43,204 nucleotides of DNA from Ktedonobacteraceae bacterium (GTDB lineage Bacteria > Chloroflexota > Ktedonobacteria > Ktedonobacterales > Ktedonobacteraceae), in assembly GCA_014896635.1 (NCBI GenBank), contig JADBKA010000007.1, positions 1 through 43,204 on the forward strand, written 5' to 3'. Below, in pieces: positions 42,201 to 43,204 of this stretch (position 1 is its first letter; the number at the start of each line of letters is the position of its first letter). The notes under the pieces are model-generated. The model was not told the DNA's origin, did not search any database, and saw only the letters and a program-made list of their open reading frames with translations. The position numbers and the translations under genes were made by a program.

Positions 42201-42562
42201 CGTCGCTGCAATTCGTGGATGACGCGGCCATCCGTGCGGAGATTGAGGCTGCTCTGCATACTACGCTGATGGGCGGCTTTGGCTGGAGTCATTCGTTATG
42301 TCACGGCGATATGGGAAATCTGGATCTGCTGCTGGTTGCGGCCCACATACTGCCTGATGCACGCTACAAAGAATGGCTGCAACGGCTGGCTGCTTCGCTG
42401 CTGGATAGCATAGAGGAGCAGGGGTGGATCACAGGCGTGCCGATGGGACTGGAGACGCCGGGGCTGATGAACGGCATTGCCGGCATTGGTTATCACTGGC
42501 TACGGCTGGCCGCGCCCGAACAGGTGCCGTCTGTGCTACTGCTTGCACCGCCAGTACGGTAG
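39272..42562 (+). CDS. lanM: LanM bifunctional lanthipeptide synthetase (class II)
   Basis: 1,096 aa. LanM phosphorylates and eliminates Ser/Thr to give Dha/Dhb, then adds Cys thiols to form (methyl)lanthionine. The N-terminal dehydratase domain (about residues 150-640) has SGLRLVYKPRSLAIDVHFQELL, the kinase-like catalytic segment AADFHSENLIASGEHPILIDLETLLQP (residues ~388-415) and DSHDLFTSQGAPLAEFF. The C-terminal LanC-like cyclase (~690-1090) has LYSGTSGIALFLGYLG, TGFSHGSAGIALNLL and the zinc ligands Cys965 (WCHGAPG), Cys1010 and His1011 (LCHGDMGN), all intact. GGGAGG precedes the ATG. One LanM for four precursors implies a tolerant enzyme reading the shared leader. Confidence 0.97.
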   Translation: MERVATDAYSTREDLWQSAAWYRALTLVERIALLRENTANPLSVVSDDDTDAKQRLHRWKEQYPFNKEENSFAQRLAADELTEDELLALLAEPPESLQARADASPVWLQRLADVFSALLPAADGTPSLLAKAIADAPALAMHDILLPLIKQGIDRLKQDIQALTQHYDQLPFHPERVVALLVPHLLGLVNQRMAKTMILELNIARVQGRLQGETPEERFQDFLRQLCRPDGMPLLLQEYPVLARLLEQAVDRWLRYELELLEHLCADWDEIRAVFQLPPDVGTLIGIAWGQGDTHRGGRCVTIFSWSSGLRLVYKPRSLAIDVHFQELLSWLNNLGFRPAFRVLRVIDKRTHGWSEFVNVEGCTTREEVERFYRRQGGYLALLYALEAADFHSENLIASGEHPILIDLETLLQPRIVPETTGQQKIAGPSLDDIVLRVGMLPYRIWPFRESEGIDISGLGGQAGQRIPLPMTIWAGSGTDEMRVNREHTTLQESNHRPRLQGQDVDTLEYLDCIVNGFTAAYRLLLQHRDALLQELLLRFAHDEIRCIMRPTPIYVTLINDSFHPDVLRDALDRDRLLDRLWAGAARNPHLARLVLAEQADARAGDVPMFTTSPDSHDLFTSQGAPLAEFFTMTGMEAARKRLASFSEDDMQRQIWVIKASFACLKLGIDKPAGRLLHLRPSQAEVSYGRLLAAARAAGDHLEKLAVRGAEHAGWFGITPIGERQWQILPTDIDLYSGTSGIALFLGYLGKLTGEERYTALAQQALNNVRALVAQREVFASVGAFGGIGSVIYLLSHLGTLWHDPVLYEEAEAIVRRLPDTIAQDKMYDVMAGSAGCIAALLSLYSVFPSDAVLEMAVRCGDHLLAHARPMQRGTGWPTELADVPLTGFSHGSAGIALNLLRLSAVSGDERFRQASLAAMEYERGVFVQEQRNWPDFRKDLRKAAQEQEERGQGEQGPSCMIAWCHGAPGIGLARLASLQFVDDAAIRAEIEAALHTTLMGGFGWSHSLCHGDMGNLDLLLVAAHILPDARYKEWLQRLAASLLDSIEEQGWITGVPMGLETPGLMNGIAGIGYHWLRLAAPEQVPSVLLLAPPVR

Positions 42563-42572
42563 TGCGTTTCAA

Positions 42573-42642
42573 CCCACGATCTTGCCTACCCTGAGGCGCC
42601 TCAGACGATCCCCGGTCCGGTGAGGGAGGGCAGGATCGTGGG
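42573..42642. repeat. Large imperfect hairpin after lanM
   Basis: 20-bp arms beginning CCCACGATC and ending GATCGTGGG, with about three mismatches (42573-42592 and 42623-42642). They enclose the perfect palindrome CTGAGGCGCCTCAG (42591-42604). It starts 10 bp after the lanM stop and could end or protect its mRNA. The motif TCGTGGGAAGC at its right arm recurs near 6983, suggesting a dispersed repeat. Confidence 0.75.
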
Positions 42643-42725
42643 AAGCCGGAGCCATGGCGACAAGGAGACAGGGAGAGACCGGGCGAGGGTCCGCACCTCC
42701 GGTGCCACCCCTACTATATACGGAA
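42643..42725. repeat. Second copy of the CCCTACTATATA-ended repeat
   Basis: GC-rich stretch ending GGTGCCACCCCTACTATATA; this end matches the element at 31010-31150. The inner sequences differ, so these are related but not identical repeats. The remaining bases to 42853 show nothing else. Confidence 0.45.
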
Positions 42726-42853
42726 TGCGGATCTTCATTTTTAACCGATATTATTGGTGATATTCATAATATCGTTTCCCTTCTCCATTGGTCAACAAAC
42801 AAAGATTAGACCATCTCTACTATTCCTTGACCAGAAACGTGATCTAGCAGCTT

Positions 42854-43069
42854 TCACTGCTTTTCCTCGTCAGAATCTACCCTGCGTATTTCTCTGTACT
42901 GGTCGAGATCAGATTGACGATAATACGTGCGCCTGAGTGCTCCATGCTTATACTCAGGAATATGTGGTTGAACATTTTGATAGAATGTGGGACGCGAAAC
43001 CCCCAGATACTTCGCGGCCTCAGCCGCACTGAGATATGTTTCCCCGTCTATGATAAGTGGCATTGCCAT
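42854..43069 (-). CDS. Excisionase-like HTH protein
   Basis: 71 aa. GETYLSAAEAAKYLGVSRPTFYQNVQPHIPEYKHGALRRTYYRQSDLDQYREIRR is a complete MerR/excisionase-type winged HTH with a short acidic tail. AGAAAGAGA precedes the ATG at 43069; an in-frame ATG at 43063 is an alternative. It directly follows another HTH gene cut by the right edge, so these may be two halves of a toxin-antitoxin-like or phage-type regulatory pair, but no partner is visible. Role unknown. Confidence 0.85.
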   Translation of the reverse strand: MAMPLIIDGETYLSAAEAAKYLGVSRPTFYQNVQPHIPEYKHGALRRTYYRQSDLDQYREIRRVDSDEEKQ

Positions 43070-43086
43070 TCTCTTTCTAATTTATA

Positions 43087-43204
43087 TCACTCATCATCTA
43101 TAGGGCGAACCTCTTCTAGCTCCTGTTTGAGTCGCTCAACATCATCGCGTCTAAAAACAACGTTCCGAATACCTCGACGATATTTCTGAATACGCCCACT
43201 CTCC
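43087..43204 (-). CDS. C-terminal fragment of a second HTH protein
   Basis: The last 38 codons of a minus-strand gene whose start lies beyond the right edge: SGRIQKYRRGIRNVVFRR then DDVERLKQELEEVRPIDDE and TGA. The pattern (basic wing, R-R-D-D-V-E-R-L) matches the end of excisionase-like HTH proteins. Its stop is 17 bp before the start of the 71-aa gene, so the two probably form an operon. Confidence 0.6.
   Translation of the reverse strand, partial: ESGRIQKYRRGIRNVVFRRDDVERLKQELEEVRPIDDE

Overview
The window looks like chromosomal DNA of a Ktedonobacteria-type Chloroflexota; this is inferred from protein character and gene mix, not from a marker gene. It has moderately high GC, an HTH-TPR regulator, small excisionase-like HTH proteins, a secretion adaptor without the periplasmic hairpin (as expected for a single-membrane cell), and a class II lanthipeptide cluster. 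No rRNA, tRNA, CRISPR array or transposase was seen.

Layout. (1) 1-6032: a Calvin-cycle locus. A LysR regulator (CbbR-like, cut by the left edge) diverges from a four-gene operon: tagatose-bisphosphate-type aldolase, phosphoribulokinase, transketolase and a GAPDH with a Ser in the NADP-associated position. No RuBisCO is visible. A LysR-type dyad and a sigma-70-like promoter lie between regulator and operon, and a strong terminator closes it. (2) 6043-12963: a mixed region of small and poorly known genes. A DnaJ-type zinc-finger miniprotein is coupled to a 213-aa unknown protein; then come an HTH-TPR regulator, two copies of an unknown protein sharing a recently homogenised 319-bp segment, and a GntR/UTRA regulator translationally coupled to a divergent IspF-like protein. 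Matching GntR palindromes lie inside and beside a near-consensus promoter. OsmC, GNAT and a small HTH gene follow. (3) 13502-18217: stress and membrane genes (PRC-barrel-like membrane protein, DoxX, ferritin-VIT1 protein, tandem universal stress protein). (4) 18243-28727: a tightly packed minus-strand operon for surface glycan assembly or export: GT2, GT4, nucleotide-sugar epimerase, flippase-like membrane protein, HlyD-type fusion protein, TPR membrane protein and a very large GT39-like glycosyltransferase split by a one-base frameshift. Divergent from it are asnB and a lipoprotein of alpha/alpha-barrel character. (5) 33137-42562: a secreted beta-helix protein, then a lanthipeptide locus: short HlyD-like adaptor, peptidase-containing ABC transporter, four tandem mersacidin-type precursors with unusually long cores (60-70 aa), an attenuating terminator and LanM. 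(6) 42563-43204: a repeat-derived hairpin and two small HTH genes, the last cut by the right edge.

How it fits together. The lanthipeptide locus is self-contained: four leaders carry the same recognition region, one LanM would dehydrate and cyclise all four, and the C39 domain of the transporter would cut after the GA/GG motif during export. No LanFEG immunity genes, separate protease or dedicated regulator are present. The most interesting systems are this four-precursor lanthipeptide set, the RuBisCO-less Calvin operon with an unusual aldolase, and the GntR/IspF-like/duplicated-protein module with its operator-in-promoter arrangement.
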